64,000 bases of DNA, taken from NCBI GenBank assembly GCA_051201675.1, contig CP179212.1, forward strand, positions 1,240,001 through 1,304,000. The letters run 5' to 3'. Source of the DNA: HTCC2207 sp002685195. GTDB taxonomy: Bacteria > Pseudomonadota > Gammaproteobacteria > Pseudomonadales > Porticoccaceae. The translations under genes and the position numbers were made by a program. The notes beneath the pieces were generated by a model. The model was not told the DNA's origin. It did no database searches and was given only the letters and a program-made list of their open reading frames with translations. Below are positions 1-7,860 of the stretch, one piece after another. Each line of letters opens with the position of its first letter. Position 1 is the first letter of the stretch.

Positions 1-108
1 TGGAGCACCTATGACAGCCTCCGCCTGGGTAAGCCACCCCGTGATGATGCGCCGTTAACCTCAACAGAAATGGCTTGGGGATCACCTATTTGGGTGAATG
101 CGCAATAA
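1..108 (+). CDS. DUF3604 family protein, C-terminal fragment (5' end outside window)
   Basis: Only the last 35 codons are in the window, ending in TAA. The peptide starts with W-S-T-Y-D and ends with a W-G-S-P-I-W stretch. The next gene downstream, a full-length DUF3604 protein, ends the same way (C-R-W-S-T-W-D near the end, then W-S-S-P-I-H). That shared tail is why I call it a DUF3604 paralogue; nothing else of the protein is visible. It lies 76 bases before the second copy on the same strand, so the two are probably a tandem duplication and may be co-transcribed. The function of the family is unknown. Confidence is limited by the short length. Confidence 0.6.
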   Translation, partial: WSTYDSLRLGKPPRDDAPLTSTEMAWGSPIWVNAQ

Positions 109-184
109 CAATCAGCTAGACTCGTTATAACTACTTACAACTACCTGCAACCGCGCAGCGATCTGATAACTAGAGATAATAATT

Positions 185-2347
185 ATGATAACTAGGCACG
201 CTACATACCGACAATCAGCTTTGGTTTTACTGATGGGGCTGGGTTTGACCGCCTGTTCTGGGGACAAAATGGGGTCCTCGAATGAGGCTTTTAGTACGGC
301 TGCAGATGTTCATGACAATGAAGACGTTATTGCTGCGACACGCGAAATTGATGAGCTACTACAGCAGCGGGGCGGTGCTATTTTAGGCGGCCAAAAACCC
401 TTATTTGACGTTGAGACAGAGTTGCTGCAGGACACGGGGGCACCTCGGGCGGAGTCAAAGGGTAAACAGACCTTAGAGCAAGCGCGAAATGCCTATTTTG
501 GCGATTTGCATGTGCACACTACTTACTCGTTTGATGGTTATGCGTTTGGTACTCTAGCCACACCTTATGATGCCTATCGCTTTGCTAGAGGAGAGGCTAT
601 TAAAAATCCTGCAGGCTATGAAATGCAGTTAACCCGGCCTATGGATTTTTATGCAGTAACTGATCATGGCATGTTTTTGGGGGTTGTTCAGGCCGCTGCA
701 GACACATCGACAGATTTTTCAAAGAATCCTTTCTCTGAACCCTATCATGATCTTAATGCGCCAGATAACTTTGGTACTGGCTTTTTTAGCCGCATGAAAC
801 GCTTGCTCACATTCTCTGGATTTATCCCTCAAATTATTTCCGGTATCTCAGGGGGCAGTATTGATCGTGGTGAGGTGCTTAATGTTGTCAGGACCGCATG
901 GGAAGACACTATTGTTGCGGCTGATCAATTTAATAGTCCTGGTGAGTTCACCACCTTTGCAGCCTACGAATACACGACCTCCAGTGTCGGGATGGGAAAT
1001 TTACACAGAAACGTAATTTTTGACGGAACGGAAAGCCTGCCCCGAGAGCCTTTTTCGCGGTTTCATTCAAGTAACCCTGAGGACCTTTGGGATTGGATGG
1101 ATGAGCTGAGAGCCAAAGGTGTCGAGAGTTTGGCGATACCGCATAATTCAAATGGCTCTAATGGCTTGATGTTTCAGACCAATGACTTTGCCGGTAACGC
1201 TTTTGATAAAGCGTATGTCGAACAACGTAGCAGGAATGAGCCGATTGTAGAGATCACACAGATAAAGGGAACATCTGAGACTCATCCGACATTGTCCTCC
1301 CGAGATGAGTGGGCGGGTTTTGAAATTATGCCCTACAGAGTGGCAACAGCGGCGCTTAGTCAACTCGAAGGCTCCTATGTGCGAGAAGCGCTGTTGAACG
1401 GTTTAGCAATTGAAAAACAAGGTGTTGGCAACCCTTATGGGTTTGGGTTTATTGGCTCAAGCGATACTCACTCTGCAGCAAGTCAAAATGATGAGTCAAA
1501 CTTTGTATCTAAGCTAGGGATATTGTCTAGTACGGCCGAGCAGCGTGGCTCTGTTCCCTTTGAAGGTATTGACGGTCAATTTGCTTATTACGCAAGCTAC
1601 CTAGCTACACGGTTGTACCCTACACCCTTGGGTAAAAATATGTATGTGAAGATCGATGGTGACGTTTACACGAGTGGTTCAACACCAACGTTTGGCGCGG
1701 CGGGTCTTGCGGCGGCTTGGGCTGAGGAAAATACTAGAGAGTCTTTATACAGTGCGTTCCGTCGCAAAGAGGTGTTTGCTACTTCAGGCCCGCGCATAAG
1801 ACTCCGGTTTTTTGCAGGGTATGACTTTGATGAAGCTATGTTAAGTGCGCCAGATGGTGTAGAGCAGGCTTATGCTAAGGGTGTCACTATGGGTGGCTCT
1901 CTTGTAGGTAATGGCACGGAATCTCCAGGATTTTTGGTGATGGCGTCAGCTGATCCAGAAAATGCGCCCCTACAACGGCTGCAAATTATTAAAGGTTGGA
2001 TTGACGATGATGGAGCTACCCATGAAGAAGTGATTGATGTCGCCTGTGCCAACGGCGCAGAGGTTAACCCTGACACAAACCGTTGTTCTGATAATGGTGC
2101 TCGGGTAGATGTCTCCAATTGTGTAATTAACCCTGAAACGGGTTCTGATCAATTATCTACTCTTTGGCATGACCCTAACTTTAAGTCAGATCAACGAGCG
2201 TTTTACTATGCGCGAGTGCTTGAAAATCCAACCTGTCGCTGGTCTACTTGGGATGCTATCCGCGCTGGAATTGCGCCCAGACCAGATCTTGCGAAGACTG
2301 TTCAGGAGCGGGCTTGGTCGTCACCAATTCATTATTTGAAGGACTAA
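185..2347 (+). CDS. DUF3604 family lipoprotein, PHP-like predicted metal-dependent hydrolase
   Basis: A 720-residue protein with an N-terminal lipoprotein signal: hydrophobic residues 11-21 and lipobox L-T-A-C with the acylated Cys at position 24. It is therefore predicted to be membrane-anchored outside the cytoplasm. The DUF3604 signature follows: G-D-L-H-V-H (H109 and H111), then V-T-D-H-G near residue 160, and a later G-S-S-D-T-H motif. This His/Asp set resembles PHP/amidohydrolase-type metal sites, so a hydrolase is inferred; the substrate is unknown. Length is usual for the family. It follows the fragment of a paralogue and converges on the amidohydrolase gene. The ATG at 185 has only a weak purine-rich leader. 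Confidence 0.85.
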   Translation: MITRHATYRQSALVLLMGLGLTACSGDKMGSSNEAFSTAADVHDNEDVIAATREIDELLQQRGGAILGGQKPLFDVETELLQDTGAPRAESKGKQTLEQARNAYFGDLHVHTTYSFDGYAFGTLATPYDAYRFARGEAIKNPAGYEMQLTRPMDFYAVTDHGMFLGVVQAAADTSTDFSKNPFSEPYHDLNAPDNFGTGFFSRMKRLLTFSGFIPQIISGISGGSIDRGEVLNVVRTAWEDTIVAADQFNSPGEFTTFAAYEYTTSSVGMGNLHRNVIFDGTESLPREPFSRFHSSNPEDLWDWMDELRAKGVESLAIPHNSNGSNGLMFQTNDFAGNAFDKAYVEQRSRNEPIVEITQIKGTSETHPTLSSRDEWAGFEIMPYRVATAALSQLEGSYVREALLNGLAIEKQGVGNPYGFGFIGSSDTHSAASQNDESNFVSKLGILSSTAEQRGSVPFEGIDGQFAYYASYLATRLYPTPLGKNMYVKIDGDVYTSGSTPTFGAAGLAAAWAEENTRESLYSAFRRKEVFATSGPRIRLRFFAGYDFDEAMLSAPDGVEQAYAKGVTMGGSLVGNGTESPGFLVMASADPENAPLQRLQIIKGWIDDDGATHEEVIDVACANGAEVNPDTNRCSDNGARVDVSNCVINPETGSDQLSTLWHDPNFKSDQRAFYYARVLENPTCRWSTWDAIRAGIAPRPDLAKTVQERAWSSPIHYLKD

Positions 2348-2381
2348 AGCTTTCTTTACAAATCTGCAGAAGAATCGCAGT

Positions 2382-3824
2382 TTATTTAACTGCAGCTCTT
2401 AATGGCGGAATCTCAAGAATCCATTGTGCGCGGTCATTTTCATCCTGAGGCCCAATTTTGCCTTCTGCGGATTTTAGTAGGGTTTTTGGATCATGCACAA
2501 CCCCCTGTTTTATCACACGATGTATGTTGCGCGTATGTTTGATGTCGGCAAGTGGATTGCCATTCACTATGATGAGATCTGCTAATTTATTAACCTCTAG
2601 AGAGCCTAGCGAGTCGCCTAAACCAAGGGCCATAGCTCCATTAAGTGTTGCGGCCTTTAGAACGATGTGATTGGGTAAGCCCGCATAGGTAAGGGCTAAT
2701 AGCTCTCTGTGATAGGCAAATCCGGGCAGGAGCAAGGTATAAACTGGCTCATCTGTTCCAACAACCAAAAGGTTTTCGCCCCCGGAATTATAGAGTGCCA
2801 TAAGTTCAATGAGACGTTGCCGATATTCAGGCCAATCTGACTCCGGTGGCGGTGGTCCGCGCTGTAGCAGTAGTTTTTGCGCGTAGGGAGTAAAGTATCG
2901 GCCTTCATTTGTCCAAACCATTTCTTCTAGATGTTTTTCACGTAAATTAACACTGCCGTACATTTGCAGGTTTGCATCATAGAAAACTTGGTGGTCGATC
3001 ATCAGCTTGACCGCAGTATCTAACTCTTCTTGATCAGCTTCTTCTGGACTCAACGCTAGCAGTAATTGGTGTTCAATACGATCAATACCAAGTTTTATGG
3101 CCTGCTGGGTAGATACATCAAATTCAATATTGTAGTTAGCTAGGTGGGCGGTGGTGGTTAATCCGTGTTGTTTAGCTTGGTCGATAATAATGGACATTTC
3201 ATGGGGAGTTGCCTGCTTTATTTTAACACTGGTGATGCCAGTGCCTGCCCAGTAGTCCACTTCATTTTTTATTTCTTGGTCTGTTATGTCATTTGGCCAA
3301 GCGACGCAGTCATCGGCCGCGACTTTGACATTGTATTCGCATCGAAAACCACCGAAGTAGGGGCCAGATGAAAGAAGGCGAGGGCCTACTGCCTCACCAG
3401 ATTCAATAAGATTACGCTGAGCGATTATTCGTTCGGGATTGAACTCTCCAGCAGACCATGTACTGGTTACCCCATTGGCAAGATACACAATACCGTTGTA
3501 GGCCGCCTCTTCGACCCGACCCTCGTCAAGAAAGTCAAAGCCATAATGTGCATGCAGATCAACTAGCCCTGGCAGAACCGTCTGCTCGTCAGACAACTCG
3601 ATTATTTTGGTATCTTGAGAATGAATCCTTGTATCAGGTATATCTAGCGCTGTGATGAAACCATTTTCGATCAAAATACCACTGTTTACTCTGCGTTCAG
3701 CACTGACGCTGTCAAATAGCCAGCCACCACGAATAAGTAATTTATCATCGGCTTTTGAGCCTGCAGCTATGGAGCCACTCAAGGATGTCAGCAACAGTGC
3801 TACAGCCAGTATCGCTTTCTTCAT
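2382..3824 (-). CDS. Secreted amidohydrolase (imidazolonepropionase/dipeptidase-like)
   Basis: A 480-residue protein with a clear Sec signal peptide (M-K-K then a hydrophobic core to about residue 20, cut near A-A-G-S). The amidohydrolase superfamily pattern is present: V-L-P-G-L-V-D-L-H-A-H with metal ligands H91 and H93, a lysine in K-I-K-Q-A that could be carboxylated, later histidines in T-T-A-H-L and I-E-H-Q, and the catalytic-type Asp in V-G-T-D-E-P. The C-terminal G-S-L-E-V-N-K-L-A-D-L-I-I-V is the returning beta-sandwich typical of these enzymes. A good ribosome site (GGGAG) lies about 10 bases before the ATG. It is probably a periplasmic cyclic-amide or peptide hydrolase; the substrate cannot be read from sequence. 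Confidence 0.85.
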   Translation of the reverse strand: MKKAILAVALLLTSLSGSIAAGSKADDKLLIRGGWLFDSVSAERRVNSGILIENGFITALDIPDTRIHSQDTKIIELSDEQTVLPGLVDLHAHYGFDFLDEGRVEEAAYNGIVYLANGVTSTWSAGEFNPERIIAQRNLIESGEAVGPRLLSSGPYFGGFRCEYNVKVAADDCVAWPNDITDQEIKNEVDYWAGTGITSVKIKQATPHEMSIIIDQAKQHGLTTTAHLANYNIEFDVSTQQAIKLGIDRIEHQLLLALSPEEADQEELDTAVKLMIDHQVFYDANLQMYGSVNLREKHLEEMVWTNEGRYFTPYAQKLLLQRGPPPPESDWPEYRQRLIELMALYNSGGENLLVVGTDEPVYTLLLPGFAYHRELLALTYAGLPNHIVLKAATLNGAMALGLGDSLGSLEVNKLADLIIVNGNPLADIKHTRNIHRVIKQGVVHDPKTLLKSAEGKIGPQDENDRAQWILEIPPLRAAVK

Positions 3825-3872
3825 ACTTGGTAACTCCCTTCGTTGTCGGCACTTGCCTTGGGCAGTGGTTAT

Positions 3873-5042
3873 CTAAATGCTTAAATCTGTCAAATTGTAA
3901 TTTTTAAGTGATGGCATGATTGCGTCGTTCCAAACAGGTTTCTCAGAGGCATTCGCATCTGGTGCATACTCGTAAGGTGTCTCATCGGGAAATCGCTGTC
4001 TTCTTGCGTCAATGGCTAGGCCAATCAATCGAGAACGATTTTTGATAAACGCTTCATCAAACGTTACCGCTTCTGCATGAATACCTGCGCCGTGCACATT
4101 GAGCACTGATGAGCGACGATGAAAACCAAAGTTAACAGTTACCCTTGTTTCAAAGCCAGTATTGGCAAATGACCCATGCAGTATCTGGCGATTATTAATG
4201 ACCACATCACCCGCATTACAAATAATGGGGACGGCATCAGGGAGCCGCTCGGTGCCGGCCTCCGCAATGAGTTTCACTATATCTACTCGGCCATGCTTGT
4301 GGGTCCCAGGTAGCACCCAAACCCCATTAACAGCAGTACTGCCGTGTATTTGCCCCATAAAGTTAAAACCGTGAATATCTTCATCAAAATTGGGGTTGTC
4401 CCAGTGGGTGTCTCCATCCTGATGCCAGGACACGGCTGCACCAAGCCCTGCGTCCTTAATAAAAAGCCCTTCATGAAATGGTGTAAAGTCAGCCCCGTTA
4501 ATGGCTTCTGCCATCTTTAAAAGCCCTGGATGGGCATAGGTTACCAAACAGGCTTTAGAAAACTGTAAAGAGCCGCCAAGGTAGACAGGTGTCGCTTGGG
4601 GAGCGCTAGCGTCTGGTTTGGGCTCAAATAACTTTACTTGGTGTCGCCCATTGGCCATTGCTGTGCCGCCAAGAGGGTCAGAAAGAGGTTTTGCCCACTG
4701 CAATGTAAAACCTGTGGTATCCGCCCCAAGAGCTGGCCGACCCTTAGCATCGGTGGGCGCGCCCATTTCAGTGGGAAAGTTGTCGCGCATGGCTACAAGA
4801 TCACTCTCGAGGTCTTTCAGCTCTTCTTGGCGCAGTGCATTCTCGAAAATATAGAAACCATAGGTTGAGTAGGCTTCTAGGATATCGCTATGGATATCAC
4901 CATTATCCATAAACCGCAGAGGCCCCCGATTAGGTAGGGCTAGGGCTCGCTTTTGCCCTTCAATTAGATACTCACGAACGGCGGCGGCATCGTCACCATA
5001 ATAGGCGGCGCAAGCCTCAATTGATTTGCTTATATCTTGCAC
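3873..5042 (-). CDS. Phytanoyl-CoA dioxygenase (PhyH) family 2-oxoglutarate/Fe(II) oxygenase
   Basis: The iron-binding triad is visible: W-H-Q-D-G gives His207 and Asp209 (counting from the chosen start), and the distal His289 is in I-L-H-G-S, followed by Arg300 in E-T-R-V-T for 2-oxoglutarate. About 389 residues is on the long side for PhyH. I chose the GTG at 5042 because a strong AAGGAG sits 8 bases upstream; an upstream in-frame TTG at 5072 has no such site and would put the AAGGAG inside the gene. The enzyme should hydroxylate a small organic substrate in the cytoplasm. It lies 48 bases upstream of the secreted amidohydrolase on the same strand, so one transcript is plausible. The substrate is unknown. 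Confidence 0.85.
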   Translation of the reverse strand: MQDISKSIEACAAYYGDDAAAVREYLIEGQKRALALPNRGPLRFMDNGDIHSDILEAYSTYGFYIFENALRQEELKDLESDLVAMRDNFPTEMGAPTDAKGRPALGADTTGFTLQWAKPLSDPLGGTAMANGRHQVKLFEPKPDASAPQATPVYLGGSLQFSKACLVTYAHPGLLKMAEAINGADFTPFHEGLFIKDAGLGAAVSWHQDGDTHWDNPNFDEDIHGFNFMGQIHGSTAVNGVWVLPGTHKHGRVDIVKLIAEAGTERLPDAVPIICNAGDVVINNRQILHGSFANTGFETRVTVNFGFHRRSSVLNVHGAGIHAEAVTFDEAFIKNRSRLIGLAIDARRQRFPDETPYEYAPDANASEKPVWNDAIMPSLKNYNLTDLSI

Positions 5043-5163
5043 TTGGACATCTCCTTTGAAAACTCTTGGCAATTACACTCTATTCAATAATAAAAGTATA
5101 TGCTTTGCTCAGGAGGGGTTCAATTACCATTTTTATGATGGTTGGACGGACGTACTCGTACAA

Positions 5164-5190
5164 GAAAAAGCCCCTCATAATGGAGGAGCT
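5164..5190 (-). terminator. Rho-independent terminator after the SnoaL-like gene
   Basis: On the minus strand a 7-bp stem (GCTCCTC with GAGGGGC, one G-T pair) is closed by a short loop and followed by five T. It lies about 35 bases past the stop codon of the SnoaL-like gene and separates it from the dioxygenase gene. Confidence 0.75.
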
Positions 5191-5224
5191 CTAGGGCGAA
5201 GCAGAAGGGCGATAGTTGGTTATT

Positions 5225-5758
5225 TTAGTCCTCTTCGGCAATGACCGCTCTGGAGGCCACAAGGATATATTTAATTTTACCGTTTTCAATGCGGACATCA
5301 AAAAACTCTTCAGAAACAACTTCTTTGCCATCGATCGTGTCTGTAACTGTGTAGGCTGAGGTCACCCAATGATGGACAGTGCCATCTGACTGTGGTACAT
5401 CATTAGCCATGGCATAGTTGTATTTCCAAGATGGGTTAGATGTGGCAAACCATTCCTTTAGAAATGCTGCGTGAGCTTCTGGACCCTTTACGATAACGCC
5501 ATTTGATGCACGGCCTTCAAAGTCGGCAGCGTTGGTGCTGTTTATGGCCTCAAGGTCACGTGTGTTGTGTGCTTCAACATAATTAACCCAAATATCGATG
5601 TTGGATGTATCTCCTGCGAGGATTTTAAGTTTCTCTCCCTCATCTGAGACTTCATAACCAATAACGGTTGCCACTGCTTTTTCACTCTCTTCATGGTGAC
5701 CTGCAAAAGAAAGTTGGGCTAGTAAAAGTACGCTGATGCTTATTAGTATCTTATTCAT
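5225..5758 (-). CDS. Secreted SnoaL-like / nuclear transport factor 2-like protein
   Basis: A 177-residue protein with a Sec signal peptide (M-N-K-I-L-I-S then a hydrophobic run ending S-F-A-G-H-H). The mature part has the NTF2/SnoaL look: W-V-N-Y-V-E-A-H-N near residue 60, H-A-A-F-L-K-E-W-F in the middle, and beta strands with V-H-H-W-V and V-V-S-E-E-F-F-D-V-R. This fold includes small isomerases, dehydratases and non-catalytic binders, so no reaction is assigned. The ATG at 5758 has AGAGG 8 bases upstream; a longer reading upstream has no signal peptide at its start and no ribosome site. An 8-bp tandem repeat lies upstream of its promoter region. Confidence 0.75.
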   Translation of the reverse strand: MNKILISISVLLLAQLSFAGHHEESEKAVATVIGYEVSDEGEKLKILAGDTSNIDIWVNYVEAHNTRDLEAINSTNAADFEGRASNGVIVKGPEAHAAFLKEWFATSNPSWKYNYAMANDVPQSDGTVHHWVTSAYTVTDTIDGKEVVSEEFFDVRIENGKIKYILVASRAVIAEED

Positions 5759-5832
5759 AATAATCCTCTGATTTTGTGTATTAATTATATTTTTGAAATA
5801 ACACCTAGTTACTTTAGCATAGACGTATCTCA

Positions 5833-5880
5833 CACGATTACACGATTACACGATTACACGATTACACGATTACACAATTA
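5833..5880. repeat. Tandem repeat, 8-bp unit CACGATTA, five exact copies plus one variant
   Basis: Five perfect copies of CACGATTA run from 5833 to 5872, followed by CACAATTA at 5873-5880. The array lies between the start of the SnoaL-like gene and the end of the symporter gene, about 75 bases upstream of the SnoaL-like start codon. Copy number of such a short repeat can change by slippage, which would alter promoter-upstream spacing; this is inference. Confidence 0.95.
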
Positions 5881-5919
5881 GCTCGCTTTTATTGCGGAAA
5901 AACCAGGTAACACTCGGCG

Positions 5920-7338
5920 TTATTGTCCTCGACCCAAGGCGCTAAGGTTGGCATTGTGCATATCTCGATCAACTTGATAAAAGGAAATACACCAGATCAT
6001 AATCATCCAAACAGTAACCACAGTAGGCACATAGAGAGCGCCAAGCTGGAAGATGGCTTCAGCAGGAACGTTCTCCATACTTGCTCCCTTCGGAAATTGG
6101 GCAATGGTAAGAATTGTACTAGCCATTACAACGCCAAATCCTTGCACAAACTTTTTGATAAAGGTCATAGAAGCAAAGAAAACCCCTTCAGAACGACGCC
6201 CTGTATTGACCTCACTCTGTTCTACTAGATCGGCAATCATTGACGTGGTGATAGTTTGGTAGGTGATGATTAAACCAACGTCAATAATGGTTACGCCAAG
6301 AATAATTGGAAATAGAATAGGGTCACCATTCTCCGGCATTAGTTCCAATAGGCGAAGAATTATAGTCACCGGGAGTATAGTAAAGGCCAGCAACCCCGTA
6401 ATAATCGCCGCACGTTTTTTGCCAAGCTTTCTAGATACGATAGGGGAAATTACAAGGCCAATAATAGCTGAAATGACCACCGACAAAGAAATCGCAGCAT
6501 ACTGCTCTGTAGAGAAACCCCAAAAGAATGAATTAAGGTAAAGAGATAGGCCCGCTGCGGTACCGGTGCCGATAGCGCCAAACAGGGCGGCGGCGAACAG
6601 GGCGACAAATGAGCGATTCCAAAGGGTCTCAAAAATCTCTCTATAAATTTGCCTAATTGTTAGTTTCCGTTGAGATGGTGCTGGCTTGAGATTTGGTATT
6701 AAATTATGGGTACCTATGGCTGATGTCATAATGGCTGTGAAAATAATGAGGGCAGCAACTAGCCCCATCTGGCCATATCCTGCCACATTAAATATGCCGT
6801 GACTGTATTCATTGGTGGGCACTAGTAAATAATAAGACGTACAAGCGCCCATGAGGGTACCGCCACTCCAACCAAAAAAGAAACGGTAGCTCAATATGCT
6901 CGTTCGCTCATCATAGTCCTCGGTCATCTCTGCCACCATTGCAGAGTTTGGAATTTCATAAATAGTGATCAAAGTGCGAACGAGAATCGCGAGAAACAAA
7001 ATATAACCAAATAGTTCATTGCCGCTTAAGCTTGCTGGTGGATTCCATATAAAGAAATATGAAAGACTGACAGGTATTGCCGCAGCGTACATAAATGGAT
7101 GGCGGCGACCCCAGCGTGTATGTGTATTGTCGGAAAAATATCCTATCAGAGGGTCACTTAGAGAATCGATAACCAAAGAGATCATTAGAGCTAAACCCAC
7201 GAGATATGCATCGACTCCCATAGCCTGGCTGTAAAAAATTAAGAACCAGTAATCAAATCCGTTGCTCTTCACACCATATGCGATCGAACCTATTCCGTAG
7301 GTGAGCTTATTGACGGGAGAAATATGTGGATTATTCAT
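5920..7338 (-). CDS. MFS transporter of the GPH (glycoside-pentoside-hexuronide:cation symporter) family
   Basis: A 472-residue integral membrane protein with about 12 hydrophobic segments. Near the N-terminus it has the MelB/YicJ-type layout: K-L-T-Y-G-I-G-S-I-A-Y-G, then D-S-L-S-D-P-L-I-G-Y-F-S-D followed by R-W-G-R-R-H-P-F, the conserved GPH loop after transmembrane segment 2. The family imports sugars or related solutes with Na+ or H+. Length is normal. Its neighbours are the secreted hydrolases and the PhyH enzyme, so it may import their product; this is inference. It diverges from the riboswitch unit, with only about 80 bases between its start and the next promoter. Confidence 0.88.
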   Translation of the reverse strand: MNNPHISPVNKLTYGIGSIAYGVKSNGFDYWFLIFYSQAMGVDAYLVGLALMISLVIDSLSDPLIGYFSDNTHTRWGRRHPFMYAAAIPVSLSYFFIWNPPASLSGNELFGYILFLAILVRTLITIYEIPNSAMVAEMTEDYDERTSILSYRFFFGWSGGTLMGACTSYYLLVPTNEYSHGIFNVAGYGQMGLVAALIIFTAIMTSAIGTHNLIPNLKPAPSQRKLTIRQIYREIFETLWNRSFVALFAAALFGAIGTGTAAGLSLYLNSFFWGFSTEQYAAISLSVVISAIIGLVISPIVSRKLGKKRAAIITGLLAFTILPVTIILRLLELMPENGDPILFPIILGVTIIDVGLIITYQTITTSMIADLVEQSEVNTGRRSEGVFFASMTFIKKFVQGFGVVMASTILTIAQFPKGASMENVPAEAIFQLGALYVPTVVTVWMIMIWCISFYQVDRDMHNANLSALGRGQ

Positions 7339-7397
7339 TCGGTTTCCAAGATATTAGGCAGGTTACTCTTTTAACCTTGATTCTCTAACTCGACGCT

Positions 7398-7426
7398 GTT
7401 TTGTTTTTCAGGTACCTGTGTATAAT
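7398..7426 (+). promoter_or_regulatory. Sigma-70-type promoter of the riboswitch-controlled unit
   Basis: A perfect -10 hexamer TATAAT lies at 7421-7426. The -35 is poor (GTTTTG at 7398-7403 with a 17-base gap, or TTGTTT at 7401-7406 with a 14-base gap). A start site about 7 bases after the -10 falls at about 7433, exactly where the first stem of the riboswitch begins. That agreement is the main support. Confidence 0.7.
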
Positions 7427-7432
7427 ACATGA

Positions 7433-7487
7433 CGCACCGATTTGATCCAGATTGCGGGGTGCTTTATAAATACCAGCTAAACCGGAA
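7433..7487 (+). promoter_or_regulatory. SAM-II-type (SAM-II/SAM-V class) S-adenosylmethionine riboswitch aptamer
   Basis: The layout matches the SAM-II pseudoknot. Stem P1 pairs GCACC (7434-7438) with GGTGC (7458-7462). The loop carries GATTTG (7439-7444), TCC (7446-7448) and TTGC (7452-7455). After P1 come TATAAATA (7465-7472) and the hallmark GCTAAA (7476-7481). The pseudoknot P2 is TTGC with GC(T)AA and TCC with GGA (7484-7486). GATTT, TTGC, ATAAAT and GCTAAA occur in the same order and nearly the same spacing as in the crystallised marine metX SAM-II aptamer, as I remember it. The related SAM-V class shares this core and cannot be fully excluded. It is followed directly by a terminator and sits upstream of a methyl-metabolism cluster. 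Confidence 0.88.
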
Positions 7488-7521
7488 TGTCGACTCAGTC
7501 GACTCACTAACCCGATTTAGC
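7476..7521 (+). promoter_or_regulatory. Antiterminator of the SAM-II switch
   Basis: GCTAAACCGG (7476-7485) can pair with CCGATTTAGC (7512-7521): nine of ten positions pair, with one C-A mismatch. Inside the loop, GTCGAC-TCA-GTCGAC (7489-7503) forms its own hairpin. The left arm is the ligand-binding GCTAAA of the aptamer; the right arm overlaps the left arm of the terminator (7509-7516). The two states are thus mutually exclusive: SAM bound frees the terminator, no SAM allows read-through. Confidence 0.8.
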
Positions 7522-7541
7522 CTTGCTGGATCGGGTTTTTT
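7509..7541 (+). terminator. Intrinsic terminator, expression platform of the SAM-II switch
   Basis: AACCCGAT (7509-7516) pairs perfectly with ATCGGGTT (7530-7537) around a 13-base loop, followed by T to 7541. It lies 22 bases after the aptamer and about 90 bases before the first start codon, so it acts on the leader, not on an upstream gene (the upstream gene runs the other way). Confidence 0.88.
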
Positions 7542-7632
7542 GCATTTAAAGGATTGGCTTCCCTTAAAAGCTGGGCATTTGATAACCAGATTGTGCGCCC
7601 GCATACAGCAAAGCACTAAAGAGGATAATTTA

Positions 7633-7791
7633 ATGAGTGATCGAGAAAAAACCTACTACAGACGCGTAAATGCGTATCTGAATCCTGATAAAGCCATTCA
7701 AGCTACGATGATCAGATTGAAACTTCACGGCCATCGCAGAACTTTAATGAAGAGTTACTTTTCCATACCCAAATTATCAGTGCACCAGTGA
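7633..7791 (+). CDS. Unrecognised 52-residue basic small protein, first gene after the riboswitch
   Basis: An ATG at 7633 with a GAGGATAA ribosome site 8 bases ahead opens a 52-codon frame. The product is rich in Lys, Arg, His and Tyr (it begins M-S-D-R-E-K-T-Y-Y-R-R and contains L-K-L-H-G-H-R-R), with no signal peptide or membrane segment. I recognise no family. The frame stays open upstream to 7429, but that part is the riboswitch and terminator and is not coding. Its position directly behind the SAM-II terminator makes it the first reading frame under SAM control. It could be a real small protein or a leader whose translation affects the demethylase gene 131 bases downstream. Confidence 0.55.
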   Translation: MSDREKTYYRRVNAYLNPDKAIQATMIRLKLHGHRRTLMKSYFSIPKLSVHQ

Positions 7792-7860
7792 CGATGAAGT
7801 TATCTATTTTGGCGATTTTTTGTCGCAAAAAAATATACTTTTGTCGTCAGTTTATATGCA

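Noticed and set aside
5833..5880. CRISPR-like repeat
   Set aside because: The 8-bp units are directly adjacent with no spacers and no cas genes are present; it is a simple tandem repeat.
7489..7503. MetJ box or other operator at GTCGACTCAGTCGAC
   Set aside because: It lacks the ACGTC core of MetJ boxes; it lies inside the antiterminator loop, where it forms a hairpin.
7429..7632. In-frame 5' extension of the 52-residue small gene, giving a 120-residue reading
   Set aside because: This part is the riboswitch, antiterminator and terminator; the ATG at 7633 has a proper ribosome site and the upstream ATG lies at the transcription start.
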